64,000 nt of DNA from Bradyrhizobium sp. 164 (lineage in GTDB: Bacteria > Pseudomonadota > Alphaproteobacteria > Rhizobiales > Xanthobacteraceae), in assembly GCF_023073715.1 (NCBI RefSeq), contig NZ_JADPKA010000083.1, positions 310,001 through 374,000 of the forward strand, read 5' to 3'. A program made the translations under genes and the position numbers. Within the stretch, counting starts at the first letter, position 1. Every line of letters starts with the position of its first letter. The notes under the pieces were generated by a model, which saw nothing but the letters and a program-made list of their open reading frames with translations, was not told the origin of the DNA and did no database searches. Positions 7,932 through 15,926 of this stretch are shown here, in pieces.

Positions 7932-10718
7932 ATGCCTCCGGCCATTCCGCTCGCGACTTACCGGCTCCAGCTCACCGCGGATTTCGGCTTCGACAAGGCC
8001 GCCGCGGTTGTGCCCTATCTGAAGGCGCTCGGGATCACGCATCTCTACGCCTCCCCGGTGATGAAGGCTCGCAAGGGCTCGACCCACGGCTATGACACGG
8101 TCGATCACAGCCAGCTCAGCCCCGAACTCGGCGGCGAGACCGGTTTCGCGCGGCTGAGCGAAACATTGATCCATCACGACCTCGGACTCATCATCGACTT
8201 CGTGCCCAATCACGTCGGCGTGCATTTTGCCGACAATCCCTGGTGGCTCGACGTGCTGGAGTGGGGCCAGGCTTCACCGCATGCGGTCTCATTCGACATC
8301 GACTGGGATCAACTGGCCTTCCGCGCCCGCGGCGGCGTGCTGCTGCCGATTCTCGGCGCGCCCTATGGCGATGCGCTCGAGCGCGGCGAGATCGAGCTGC
8401 GTTATGATCCGGACCAGGGCAGTCTTTCCGCCTGGTATTTCGAGCACCGCTTACCCGTCGCGCCGGAGCGCTATGGCGAAGTGCTGCGGATGATCGTCAA
8501 GGAGGCGGATGCGGGGGAAACGGAGCCCGGCAAGCGCCTGCTTGCGCTCGCGGCGCGCTACACCGGACTGCGCCGTCCCAACCGCAAGGAAGCTCCCGCG
8601 TTCAAGGCAGAACTCAAGGACATTGCGGGCGCTGCCGACATCATCGCGCGCGGACTTGCCGCCTATCGCGCTGCCAAGGACCGTCCCGCCCAGACGCTGG
8701 CGCTGCATCATCTGCTCGAGCGCCAGCACTACAAGCTCGGGCATTGGCGCCTCGCCTCCAGCGACATCAACTATCGCCGCTTCTTCGACGTCAACGGCCT
8801 CGCCGGCTTGCGCGTCGAGGATCCCGGCACGTTTGCCGCCACGCACCGGCTGGTCAAGCAGCTCATCGCCGACGGCAGACTGCAAGGCATCCGTCTCGAT
8901 CACATCGACGGCCTGCGCGATCCCGCACAATATTGCCAGCGGCTGCGCCGGCTGGTCCGCGACGCCCAAGGCAACACAAAGCCATTCTATACAGTGGTCG
9001 AGAAGATCCTGTGCGAGCACGAGCGCCTGCCGCATTTCGCCGGGGTCCAGGGCACCACCGGCTATGAATGGATGAACGTCATCACCCAGGTGCTGGTCGA
9101 CGCCAAGGGGCTGACGGCGTTGGACGAGACCTGGCGGCAGATCAGCAACCGGCCGCCCCGGCTTGCGCCTTACGTCAAGGACGCCAAGCGGCGGGTGCTG
9201 GAGACGCTGCTCACCAGCGAGTTCACCGTGCTGACGCGCCTTTTGGCGCGCATCGCCAACGGGCATTACTCGACGCGCGACTTCTCGGCCGACAGCTTGC
9301 GCCAGGCCCTCGAGCTCTATGTGCTGCATTTCCCGGTCTACCGCACTTACCTCACGACGAGCGCGCCGACCGCACACGATCGCAAGCTGATCGATGAGAC
9401 CATCGAACGCGCCCGCGGAGAATGGTTCGCCGCGGATGATGGCATTTTCGACTTCCTCCGCGACGCTCTGACCATGGACCTGCTCAAACCTGGGCGTCCC
9501 CCACACAGCGCGCCGCGCGTACGCCGCTTCGCGCTGAAGGTGCAGCAATTCACCGGACCGATGATGGCGAAGTCGCTGGAGGACACCGCGTTCTACCAGT
9601 TCCACCGGCTGCTCGCGCTGAACGAGGTCGGCGGTGATCCCGCGAGCATCGGCCTCACTATTCCCGCTTTCCATCAGGCCATGCAGGCCCGTGCCAGGGA
9701 ATGGCCGCACGGCATGACCGCCACGGCCACCCACGACACCAAGCGCGGCGAGGACGCCCGCGCGCGGATCGCGGCGCTCAGCGAGATTCCCGGCGAATGG
9801 ACCAGCGCGGTGGCGCGCTGGAAGGTGTTGAACGCGCCACATCTCACCCACCGAGATAGTTTCCGCGCGCCGTCGGCGACATTCGAGTACATGCTCTACC
9901 AGACCCTGCTCGGAGCCTGGCCGCTCCAGGGGCCGGTCGGTCCTGATTTTGTCGAGCGCATCCAGGCCTATGCCCTCAAGGCCGCGCGTGAAGGCAAGGA
10001 GGAGACGAGCTGGCTCAATCCGCATGAAGCATATGAAAACGGGGTCAAGAGCTTCATCGACAAGATCCTCGACCCCGCCCAGTCCGCAGAATTCCTGGAG
10101 GCTCTGCAGACCCTGGCCCGCCGCGTCGCACTGCTCGGCATGTTGAACTCGCTGAGCCAGCTCACGCTCAAGGCGACGCTGCCAGGCGTGCCAGACTTCT
10201 ACCAAGGCACCGAATTCTGGGACCTCTCGCTGGTCGACCCCGACAACCGGCGGCCGGTGGACTTTGCCGCGCGCCGCAGGGCGCTGACGTCCTTGGAAGC
10301 TCCGGACTGGAGCGACCTGATCAAGGCCTGGCCGGACGGCCGGCTCAAGCTGGCCTGGACGCGTCACCTCCTTAAGCTCCGCAATCGGCTCCCCGACATC
10401 TTCGTCCAGGGTGACTATCAGCCACTCGAGGTTCACGGCGGGCATGCTGAGCACGTCATCGCGTTCGCCCGCCGCCATGGCCGGGCGGCCGCGATCGTCG
10501 CGGTCGGGCGTCACTTTGCGCCGTTCACGCAAGGAGGTCGGGAATGGCCGGCGCTGGAAGGCTTCGATGCAACCGTCGATATCACCGGCTACACCGCGGC
10601 AGGCTTTGCAGGCGATGAACTGCCGCTCGCGCGGGCCCTGCGCGATCTTCCCGGGACCGTCATCGAGGCGCGCACCGCCAGTGCAGCAAAGCCGATGCGG
10701 CAGCGCGTGCGCGCCTGA
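7932..10718 (+). CDS. treY: malto-oligosyltrehalose synthase
   Basis: TreY isomerises the terminal alpha-1,4 bond of a maltodextrin to the alpha,alpha-1,1 bond of trehalose inside the chain. The 928-residue product begins MPPAIPLATYRLQL, the standard TreY N-terminus, so I use the ATG at 7932 one base after treZ; the frame stays open about 200 bases further upstream but only as overlap with treZ. Conserved pieces include THGYDTVDHS, IDFVPNHVG, GIRLDHIDGL (nucleophile Asp323), TATHDTKRGEDARAR and GVPDFYQGTE. It is the last gene of the glucan/trehalose operon. Confidence 0.95.
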   Translation: MPPAIPLATYRLQLTADFGFDKAAAVVPYLKALGITHLYASPVMKARKGSTHGYDTVDHSQLSPELGGETGFARLSETLIHHDLGLIIDFVPNHVGVHFADNPWWLDVLEWGQASPHAVSFDIDWDQLAFRARGGVLLPILGAPYGDALERGEIELRYDPDQGSLSAWYFEHRLPVAPERYGEVLRMIVKEADAGETEPGKRLLALAARYTGLRRPNRKEAPAFKAELKDIAGAADIIARGLAAYRAAKDRPAQTLALHHLLERQHYKLGHWRLASSDINYRRFFDVNGLAGLRVEDPGTFAATHRLVKQLIADGRLQGIRLDHIDGLRDPAQYCQRLRRLVRDAQGNTKPFYTVVEKILCEHERLPHFAGVQGTTGYEWMNVITQVLVDAKGLTALDETWRQISNRPPRLAPYVKDAKRRVLETLLTSEFTVLTRLLARIANGHYSTRDFSADSLRQALELYVLHFPVYRTYLTTSAPTAHDRKLIDETIERARGEWFAADDGIFDFLRDALTMDLLKPGRPPHSAPRVRRFALKVQQFTGPMMAKSLEDTAFYQFHRLLALNEVGGDPASIGLTIPAFHQAMQARAREWPHGMTATATHDTKRGEDARARIAALSEIPGEWTSAVARWKVLNAPHLTHRDSFRAPSATFEYMLYQTLLGAWPLQGPVGPDFVERIQAYALKAAREGKEETSWLNPHEAYENGVKSFIDKILDPAQSAEFLEALQTLARRVALLGMLNSLSQLTLKATLPGVPDFYQGTEFWDLSLVDPDNRRPVDFAARRRALTSLEAPDWSDLIKAWPDGRLKLAWTRHLLKLRNRLPDIFVQGDYQPLEVHGGHAEHVIAFARRHGRAAAIVAVGRHFAPFTQGGREWPALEGFDATVDITGYTAAGFAGDELPLARALRDLPGTVIEARTASAAKPMRQRVRA

Positions 10719-10720
10719 GG

Positions 10721-11035
10721 CTACTTTCCGTCCTTGGTCAGCAGCAACTGTCCGCGCTTCCTGATCGCGCCCTGGGCCATCTCGGCAAAGCGTTGCAACA
10801 GCCGGGGCAGCACCACCTCGACCCGGACGTGATCTTCGGCAACGTCGACCTTGCCGGTCGCGATCTGCCCGAGCGCGCGGATGCGAAAATTCATGCAGTC
10901 GCCGCTCCAACGCTCCTCTTCGACCTGCATCACGGGAATGCTTGCTGCGGCGCGGCCAAGCCCCGTCTTGAGCCGGCGTACCGCCTCGTCGCGGCCGAGA
11001 CGATGCGGAATTGAGACGACGAGCGGTTCTGCCAT
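10721..11035 (-). CDS. polyhydroxyalkanoic acid system family protein
   Basis: A 104-residue protein of the PHA_gran_rgn family, small cytoplasmic proteins often found near PHA granule genes and of unproven biochemical role. It begins MAEPLVVSIPHRLGRDEA, with the family's typical IPH-LGR-EA-RR start, and keeps the later IRALGQIATGKVDV stretch. I use the ATG at 11035; an earlier in-frame start at 11119 would add 28 residues that do not look like the family. It converges on treY with only 2 bases between the stops. No PHA synthase or phasin gene lies nearby. Confidence 0.82.
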   Translation of the reverse strand: MAEPLVVSIPHRLGRDEAVRRLKTGLGRAAASIPVMQVEEERWSGDCMNFRIRALGQIATGKVDVAEDHVRVEVVLPRLLQRFAEMAQGAIRKRGQLLLTKDGK

Positions 11036-11128
11036 GGCCGTGACCCTGCTGCTGATCCTCACCTCATCATGCCGCATGGAAAGGCAAAAGTTCCAAACTG
11101 CTGAAGCAGGAACCCGCATTGCGAAGCC

Positions 11129-11153
11129 GGAACTTTAAAACCTGCGGCAAGTT
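11129..11153 (+). promoter_or_regulatory. EcfG-type general stress promoter of the DUF3309 gene
   Basis: GGAAC at 11129-11133 and GTT at 11151-11153 are separated by exactly 17 bases, matching the GGAAC-N16/17-(C)GTT consensus of EcfG/RpoE2 sigma factors in Rhizobiales. The gene start lies about 60 bases downstream. The match is seen directly; activity is inferred. Confidence 0.62.
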
Positions 11154-11213
11154 GCCCCCGGATAACGGGACAGGTCAGACGACCCTTTCAAGAAAGGGCT
11201 GGAGGAGACTCGC

Positions 11214-11378
11214 ATGTCTATCGGCACGATCATTCTGATCATCTTGGTCATCGCCCTGCTCGGCGGCTTCAGCGGCATCGGCGGCGGGCCGTTCTACGGC
11301 ACCGGTTATTACGGCGGCGGCGGCCTCGGTCTCGTCATCGTCATCCTGCTGATCCTGCTCCTGATGGGACGCATATAG
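11214..11378 (+). CDS. DUF3309 family small membrane protein
   Basis: A 54-residue protein of DUF3309 (start MSIGTIILIILVIALLGG, end VILLILLLMGRI). It has two short hydrophobic segments, about residues 5-18 and 38-51, around a Gly/Tyr-rich centre, giving a small inner-membrane hairpin of unknown function. A strong ribosome binding site, GGAGGA, lies 8 bases before the ATG. Such proteins are common in Rhizobiales, and an EcfG-like promoter about 60 bases upstream suggests stress or stationary-phase expression (inference). Confidence 0.85.
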   Translation: MSIGTIILIILVIALLGGFSGIGGGPFYGTGYYGGGGLGLVIVILLILLLMGRI

Positions 11379-11390
11379 CCGAGGCGGATC

Positions 11391-11480
11391 GCGTAGGGTG
11401 GGCAAGGCGAAAGCGTGCCCACCACCGTTCCGCGACGAGAAAGAAAATGGTGGGCACGCGCCGCTTTGCCCACCCTACGC
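11391..11480. repeat. long imperfect palindromic intergenic repeat
   Basis: The left arm starting GCGTAGGGTGGGCAAGGC (11391 onward) pairs with the right arm ending TTTGCCCACCCTACGC (to 11480) around a loop of about 20 bases. It lies between the convergent DUF3309 gene and ligD, so it may also act as a two-way terminator. Near-identical elements are expected elsewhere in the genome. Confidence 0.8.
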
Positions 11481-11501
11481 GCGACGCGCGGTAGCACAAA
11501 C

Positions 11502-14186
11502 CTACTTCACCTTTCCCGCCAGCTTCTTGATCGCCGCCTTGATCGATGCGGCGGCATCCTCATAGCCCTCCCACGCTTTCGATCGCGCCAGCAGGCCCGG
11601 CACCGTGCGCATCGTATATCGCTTCGGATCGAGGTCGCTCTTCACCTGCGCCCAAGTCACGGGCATCGACACCGTGGCACCGGTGCGCGCGCGCGGCGAC
11701 AGTGGGGCAACCGCGGTCGACATGCGGTCGTTGCGCAAATAGTCCAGGAAGATCTTTCCCTTGCGCAGCTTCTTCGACATGTTGAGCAGATAGCGTTCGG
11801 GATCGTCATCGGCCATCCACTGGCAGACGCCTTGCGCAAACGCCTTGGCCTCCTTCCAGCTCACCTTGTCGCGCGCGCCGTGGAGCAGCGGCACCACCAC
11901 GTGGAGGCCCTTGCCGCCTGTGGTCTTGCAGAAGCTGTCCATGCCGATATCGCTCAGCCGCTGCCGCATCTCCTTGGCCGCCTCGACGACGTCGGCGAAT
12001 TCGACGTCGGGCGCCGGATCGAGATCGAATACCAGCCGGCCCGGCGTGTCATAGGCATAGGGCGCGCAATTCCAGGGATGCAGCTCGACGCCGCCGATCT
12101 GCGCCACCGCCGCGAGCCCTTCGATCCGATCGATCTGCAAATACGGCTTGCGGTCGCCGGAGACTCTTGCGAGCTCCAGGAGGTTCGACGTCCCCTGCAT
12201 GGCATGGCGCTGGAAGAAGCACTCGCCCTTGATGCCGTCAGGGGCGCGGATCAGCGAGCACGGCCGGCCCTTGAGGTGCACGATCATCCATTCGCCGACG
12301 GCTTCGAGATAGCGCGCGAGGTCCAACTTGGTCACGGCATCGCCATGTCCGTCATCGGGCCACAGCTCCTTGTCCGGCTTGGAGATGACGACGCCCATGA
12401 CCTCGGCGTTGCTGCCGCCCAGGGCCGACTGCGCACCTGGCCGCGCTTTTGCGCGCTTCGCTCCTTTGGCCGAGGGTTCGGCGAGCTCGGTATCGACCGG
12501 CGTCTCCGCCTCAACCTCCTTGGCCGGCTTGTCCTGCCGCAGTCCCTTGAACGCGGCCTGACGGATATTGCCGTCGGCGGTGAAGCCGGCGAACTCGATC
12601 TCGGCGACGAGCTCCGGCTTCAGCCAGTGCACCTCGCGGGTCTTCTTCGGCGCGTTCTTGCCGCCGAAGGGGCTTTGCTTGGCCTCCATGGCCTTCAGTG
12701 AAGGCATGAGGCGCTTGACCTTGTCGGCGCCAAAGCCTGTGCCGACCATGCCGACGAAGGCGAGATGATCGCCGCGCTGCACGCCCGCCATCAGCGAGCG
12801 GAACTTGCCGTTCGTGGTCTTGTAGCCGCCGATCACCACCTCATGGCCGGCGCGACATTTCGACTTGACCCAGCTCTCGGTGCGGCCGGAGCGATACGGC
12901 GCATCCAGCTTCTTCGACACCACACCCTCGAGCTCGAGCTTGCAGGCCGATTGCAGCACGGCATCGCCCCCGCTCTCGAAATGCTCGACATACCGAATCT
13001 GGCTCGTTTTCCGCTTGCGTGATTCCAGAAGCTCCTTCAGCCGCGCCTTGCGCTCGCCAAGCGGCAGCCGACGGTAATCCTCGCCCTCGGCGAAGAGGAG
13101 GTCGAAGGCAAAGAAGATGAGCTCGTCGGTCTTGCCGTCCGACAACGCAGCCTGAAGCGAGGAGAAGTTCGGCGCGCCGTTGTGGTCGAGCGCGACGATC
13201 TCGCCGTCGATCAGCACATCCGGCAGCGCCCCCGCTTCCTTGGCAATGGAGACGAATTTGCCGGTCCAGTCGAGACCCTTCCGCGTCTTGAGCGTCGCCT
13301 CGCCGTCCTCGACCCGGAGCTGGACGCGATAGCCGTCGAACTTGATCTCATGGCACCAGCCACCATCGGCCGGCGGCCGCTCGACCAGCGTGCAGAGCTG
13401 CGGCGCCACGAAGTCCGGCATCTCCGAGACCTTCTTGGCGCTCGCTGCTGTCGTGGCTGTCTTCTTCGCCGTCGGTCTAGCCTTCAACGCCGTGCGCGGC
13501 GCGGGAGTCACTGTGCGCCCTTTCGTCTCCTCGGCGCGGTTGGATTGCCAGACTGCGTCGGCCTTGCCCTTCGGCCCCTTGGCCAGCATGAAGGGCTTGG
13601 GCGCGCGGCCCTTTCCTTCAGCGATTTGCTCCATCGCGCGACCAGAAGCAACGGACTTGTCTTGCTCGAGGATGTCGTTGTCGTTGCCCTCGCGCGCATA
13701 TTCGTCACGATGCTTGATGAGCAGCCAGTTTGTCCGCTTACCGCCGGTGCGGTCGTTGCGCATGCGCACCAGCACCCAGCTTCCCTGTAGCTTCTCGCCA
13801 TGGAGGGTGAACTTGAGATCGCCCTTCTTGAAGCCGGCTTCCGGATCTTCCGATTCCCAATAGCCTCGATCCCACAGCATCACGGTGCCGCCACCATACT
13901 GGCCTTCGGGGATCGTGCCTTCGAAATCACCATAGTCGAGCGGATGGTCCTCGACCTCGACCGCCAGCCGCTTGTCATGCGGATCGAGCGAGGGCCCCTT
14001 CGTCACGGCCCAGGATTTGAAGACACCGTCGAACTCGAGTCGGAGGTCGTAGTGCAGCCGGCTCGCATCGTGCTTCTGGATCACGAAGCGCCGCTGCTTC
14101 GACGGCGCCACGGCGGTCTTGCCCGATGGCTCGGGCGTTTTCTCGAAATCACGCTTCTGTCGGTAAGTGGAGAGTTTTTGCAGCAC
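11502..14186 (-). CDS. ligD: multifunctional DNA ligase D for end joining
   Basis: LigD seals double-strand breaks with Ku in bacterial non-homologous end joining. The 894-residue protein has three modules in the order common in Pseudomonas and rhizobia: a 3'-phosphoesterase (about 30-160, with FVIQKHDASRLHYDLRLE), an ATP-dependent ligase (about 255-560, with the adenylated lysine Lys282 in HEIKFDGYR) and a C-terminal polymerase/primase (about 605-890, with acidic pair DLDP near residue 720). Linkers are rich in Ala, Lys and Pro. The start is a GTG at 14186 with only a weak ribosome binding site; no closer ATG gives an intact N-terminus. It is divergent from ku. Confidence 0.95.
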   Translation of the reverse strand: MLQKLSTYRQKRDFEKTPEPSGKTAVAPSKQRRFVIQKHDASRLHYDLRLEFDGVFKSWAVTKGPSLDPHDKRLAVEVEDHPLDYGDFEGTIPEGQYGGGTVMLWDRGYWESEDPEAGFKKGDLKFTLHGEKLQGSWVLVRMRNDRTGGKRTNWLLIKHRDEYAREGNDNDILEQDKSVASGRAMEQIAEGKGRAPKPFMLAKGPKGKADAVWQSNRAEETKGRTVTPAPRTALKARPTAKKTATTAASAKKVSEMPDFVAPQLCTLVERPPADGGWCHEIKFDGYRVQLRVEDGEATLKTRKGLDWTGKFVSIAKEAGALPDVLIDGEIVALDHNGAPNFSSLQAALSDGKTDELIFFAFDLLFAEGEDYRRLPLGERKARLKELLESRKRKTSQIRYVEHFESGGDAVLQSACKLELEGVVSKKLDAPYRSGRTESWVKSKCRAGHEVVIGGYKTTNGKFRSLMAGVQRGDHLAFVGMVGTGFGADKVKRLMPSLKAMEAKQSPFGGKNAPKKTREVHWLKPELVAEIEFAGFTADGNIRQAAFKGLRQDKPAKEVEAETPVDTELAEPSAKGAKRAKARPGAQSALGGSNAEVMGVVISKPDKELWPDDGHGDAVTKLDLARYLEAVGEWMIVHLKGRPCSLIRAPDGIKGECFFQRHAMQGTSNLLELARVSGDRKPYLQIDRIEGLAAVAQIGGVELHPWNCAPYAYDTPGRLVFDLDPAPDVEFADVVEAAKEMRQRLSDIGMDSFCKTTGGKGLHVVVPLLHGARDKVSWKEAKAFAQGVCQWMADDDPERYLLNMSKKLRKGKIFLDYLRNDRMSTAVAPLSPRARTGATVSMPVTWAQVKSDLDPKRYTMRTVPGLLARSKAWEGYEDAAASIKAAIKKLAGKVK

Positions 14187-14240
14187 GACCGGTCCCGCTC
14201 TCTTTCGGCATTCAAGCCTATCACGGCCAAAGTCCCACCC

Positions 14241-14273
14241 GGAACCAAAACCCCATGGCCGGGTTGGGGTTCC
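14241..14273. promoter_or_regulatory. overlapping divergent EcfG-type promoters for ligD and ku
   Basis: On the plus strand GGAAC (14241-14245) is followed after 17 bases by GTT (14263-14265). On the minus strand GGAAC (14273-14269) is followed after 17 bases by GTT (14251-14249). Both match the GGAAC-N16/17-GTT consensus of the general stress sigma factor. The two are interleaved in a 33-base, nearly symmetrical stretch, 37 bases before ku and about 55 bases before ligD. Confidence 0.68.
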
Positions 14274-14302
14274 AAAACGCCTTGAAAACGCTGGAGAATG
14301 GA

Positions 14303-15187
14303 ATGGCCCCGCGTGCCTATTGGAAGGGAACGTTGAAGCTCTCGCTGGTCAGCTGCCCCGTCGTGCTCTACCCCGCTGCAACCGCCGCCGAGAAGACGCG
14401 GTTTCATCTCATCAACCGCGAGACCGGGAACCGGCTCAAGCAGCAGATGATCGATTCCGAGACCGGCGACGTCGTCGAGAGCGACCAGAAGGGCCGCGGC
14501 TACGAGCTGCGCAAGGGCAAGTATGTCGAGATCGAGCCGGAGGAGCTCGAAGCGGTGCAGATCGAGAGCAACCACACCATCGACATCGAGAGCTTCGTGC
14601 CGCGCGAGGAGATCGACAAGCGTTACCTTAACCACCCCTATTACATCGCGCCCGACGGCAAGGCCGCGGCCGACGCCTTTGCCGTGATCCGCGATGCGAT
14701 GAAGGATCAGGACCGCGTGGCCCTCGCGAAAATCGTGCTCACCAATCGCGAGCACGTGATGGCGATCGAGCCTCTCGGCAAGGGCCTGCTCGGCACCACG
14801 CTGCGCTATCCGTACGAGCTGCGCGACGAGGACCAGTTCTTCGATGACATCAAGAGCCCGAAGATCACCAAGGACATGGTCGAGCTCGCCGGTCACATCC
14901 TGCACAGCAAGGCCGCGCATTTCGACCCTAGCGAATTCAAGGACGAGTACGAGAACGCGCTGAAGGCGCTGGTGAAGCGCAAGGCCAGCGGCAAGAAGAT
15001 CGAGCTGCCGCAGCCCGAGGAGCGGCCGAGCAACGTCGTCAGCCTCATGGACGCGCTGAAGCAGAGCCTGAAGGGGCGCGGAGGCGGGAAGACATCGGCG
15101 AAGCCCCACGCGCGCCGGTCGACCGGGCGGCATCGCAGCGCGAAGAAGGCGCACCGGTCGACGGCAAGGCATCGCAAGGCAGGCTGA
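14303..15187 (+). CDS. ku: DNA end-binding protein Ku
   Basis: Ku binds double-strand ends as a homodimer and recruits LigD. The 294-residue protein starts MAPRAYWKGTLKLSLVSC, the standard bacterial Ku N-terminus, contains the beta-barrel core (about 1-250) and ends in a basic tail rich in Lys, Arg, His and Ser. Such lysine-rich tails modulate DNA binding and ligase recruitment in several bacterial Ku proteins. The ATG at 14303 follows GGAGA with good spacing; an open frame runs further upstream but covers the promoter. It is divergent from ligD. Confidence 0.95.
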   Translation: MAPRAYWKGTLKLSLVSCPVVLYPAATAAEKTRFHLINRETGNRLKQQMIDSETGDVVESDQKGRGYELRKGKYVEIEPEELEAVQIESNHTIDIESFVPREEIDKRYLNHPYYIAPDGKAAADAFAVIRDAMKDQDRVALAKIVLTNREHVMAIEPLGKGLLGTTLRYPYELRDEDQFFDDIKSPKITKDMVELAGHILHSKAAHFDPSEFKDEYENALKALVKRKASGKKIELPQPEERPSNVVSLMDALKQSLKGRGGGKTSAKPHARRSTGRHRSAKKAHRSTARHRKAG

Positions 15188-15189
15188 CT

Positions 15190-15229
15190 GTCATTCCGGC
15201 GCGACGCAAGGCATCGCCCCCGGAATGAC
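15190..15229. repeat. short palindromic repeat, possible terminator
   Basis: GTCATTCCGG (15190-15199) and CCGGAATGAC (15220-15229) are perfect inverted copies with a 20-base loop. It lies between the convergent ku and kdpE stops. The sequence is the same type as the repeat at 50368-50440, so it is probably a dispersed palindrome that may also end transcription. Confidence 0.75.
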
Positions 15230-15236
15230 GGCTGGT

Positions 15237-15926
15237 CTAATCACCCGCCTTCAGCCTGTATCCGATTCCCGTCTCGGTCAGCACATAGTGCGGCCGTTCC
15301 GGGTCGGCTTCGATCTTCTGGCGGAGCTGGCGGACATAGACGCGCAGATATTGCGCGTCGGTCAGCTCGTCCCAGAGCTCCTTGAGCAGGAAGCGATGGG
15401 TGAGCACCTTGCCGGCGTGCTGCACCAGGACGCGAAGGAGATCGTATTCCTTCGGTGACAGCTTCACCTCGCGCTCGCCGACCTTGACGATGCGGCGGAC
15501 GAGATCGACGGAGAGATCGCCGGTGCGAAACACAGGGCGCTCGCCTTTGACTTGAAGCTGGTGGCGCAGCGCGGCACGCAAGCGGGCCAGAAGCTCTTCC
15601 ATGCCGAACGGCTTGGTCAGGTAATCGTCGGCGCCGAGATCGAGCGCCTGCACTTTGCCGGCCTCGTCGCCGCGGCTCGACAGCACCACGATCGGCACCT
15701 CCTCGTTGCGGGCGCGGATGGTGCGCAGCAGCTCGTGTCCCTGCACGTCGGGCAGGCCGAGATCGAGGATGATCAGCGCCGGCTCCTCGGCAAGCCTGTC
15801 CAGCGCGGTCTTGCCGTTCGACGCCTCCAGAATCTCATAGCCCTGCGTCGTCAGCCCCATCCGCAGCAGTTTACGGATCGGCGGCTCGTCATCGATGACC
15901 AGGACCTTGATCGGGGCAGCACTCAC
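15237..15926 (-). CDS. kdpE: two-component response regulator KdpE
   Basis: KdpE is the OmpR-family regulator that activates kdp transcription when potassium is scarce. The 229-residue product has a receiver domain (about 6-120) with acidic pocket DDE, phospho-acceptor Asp55 in LDLGLPD and Lys105 in LTKPF, then a winged-helix DNA-binding domain (about 135-227) ending in GIGYRL. It starts with GTG, overlapping the kdpD stop as GTGA, so it is coupled to its kinase. It is the last gene of the kdp operon. Confidence 0.95.
   Translation of the reverse strand: MSAAPIKVLVIDDEPPIRKLLRMGLTTQGYEILEASNGKTALDRLAEEPALIILDLGLPDVQGHELLRTIRARNEEVPIVVLSSRGDEAGKVQALDLGADDYLTKPFGMEELLARLRAALRHQLQVKGERPVFRTGDLSVDLVRRIVKVGEREVKLSPKEYDLLRVLVQHAGKVLTHRFLLKELWDELTDAQYLRVYVRQLRQKIEADPERPHYVLTETGIGYRLKAGD

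Noticed and set aside
8451..10910. A very long open frame (over 800 codons) antisense to treY
   Set aside because: It mirrors treY, has low-complexity Arg/Ala/Gly-rich composition without domain motifs, and is expected in GC-rich DNA. Similar long antisense frames over kdpB, kdpA, the ThDP enzyme, glgB and ligD were dropped for the same reason.
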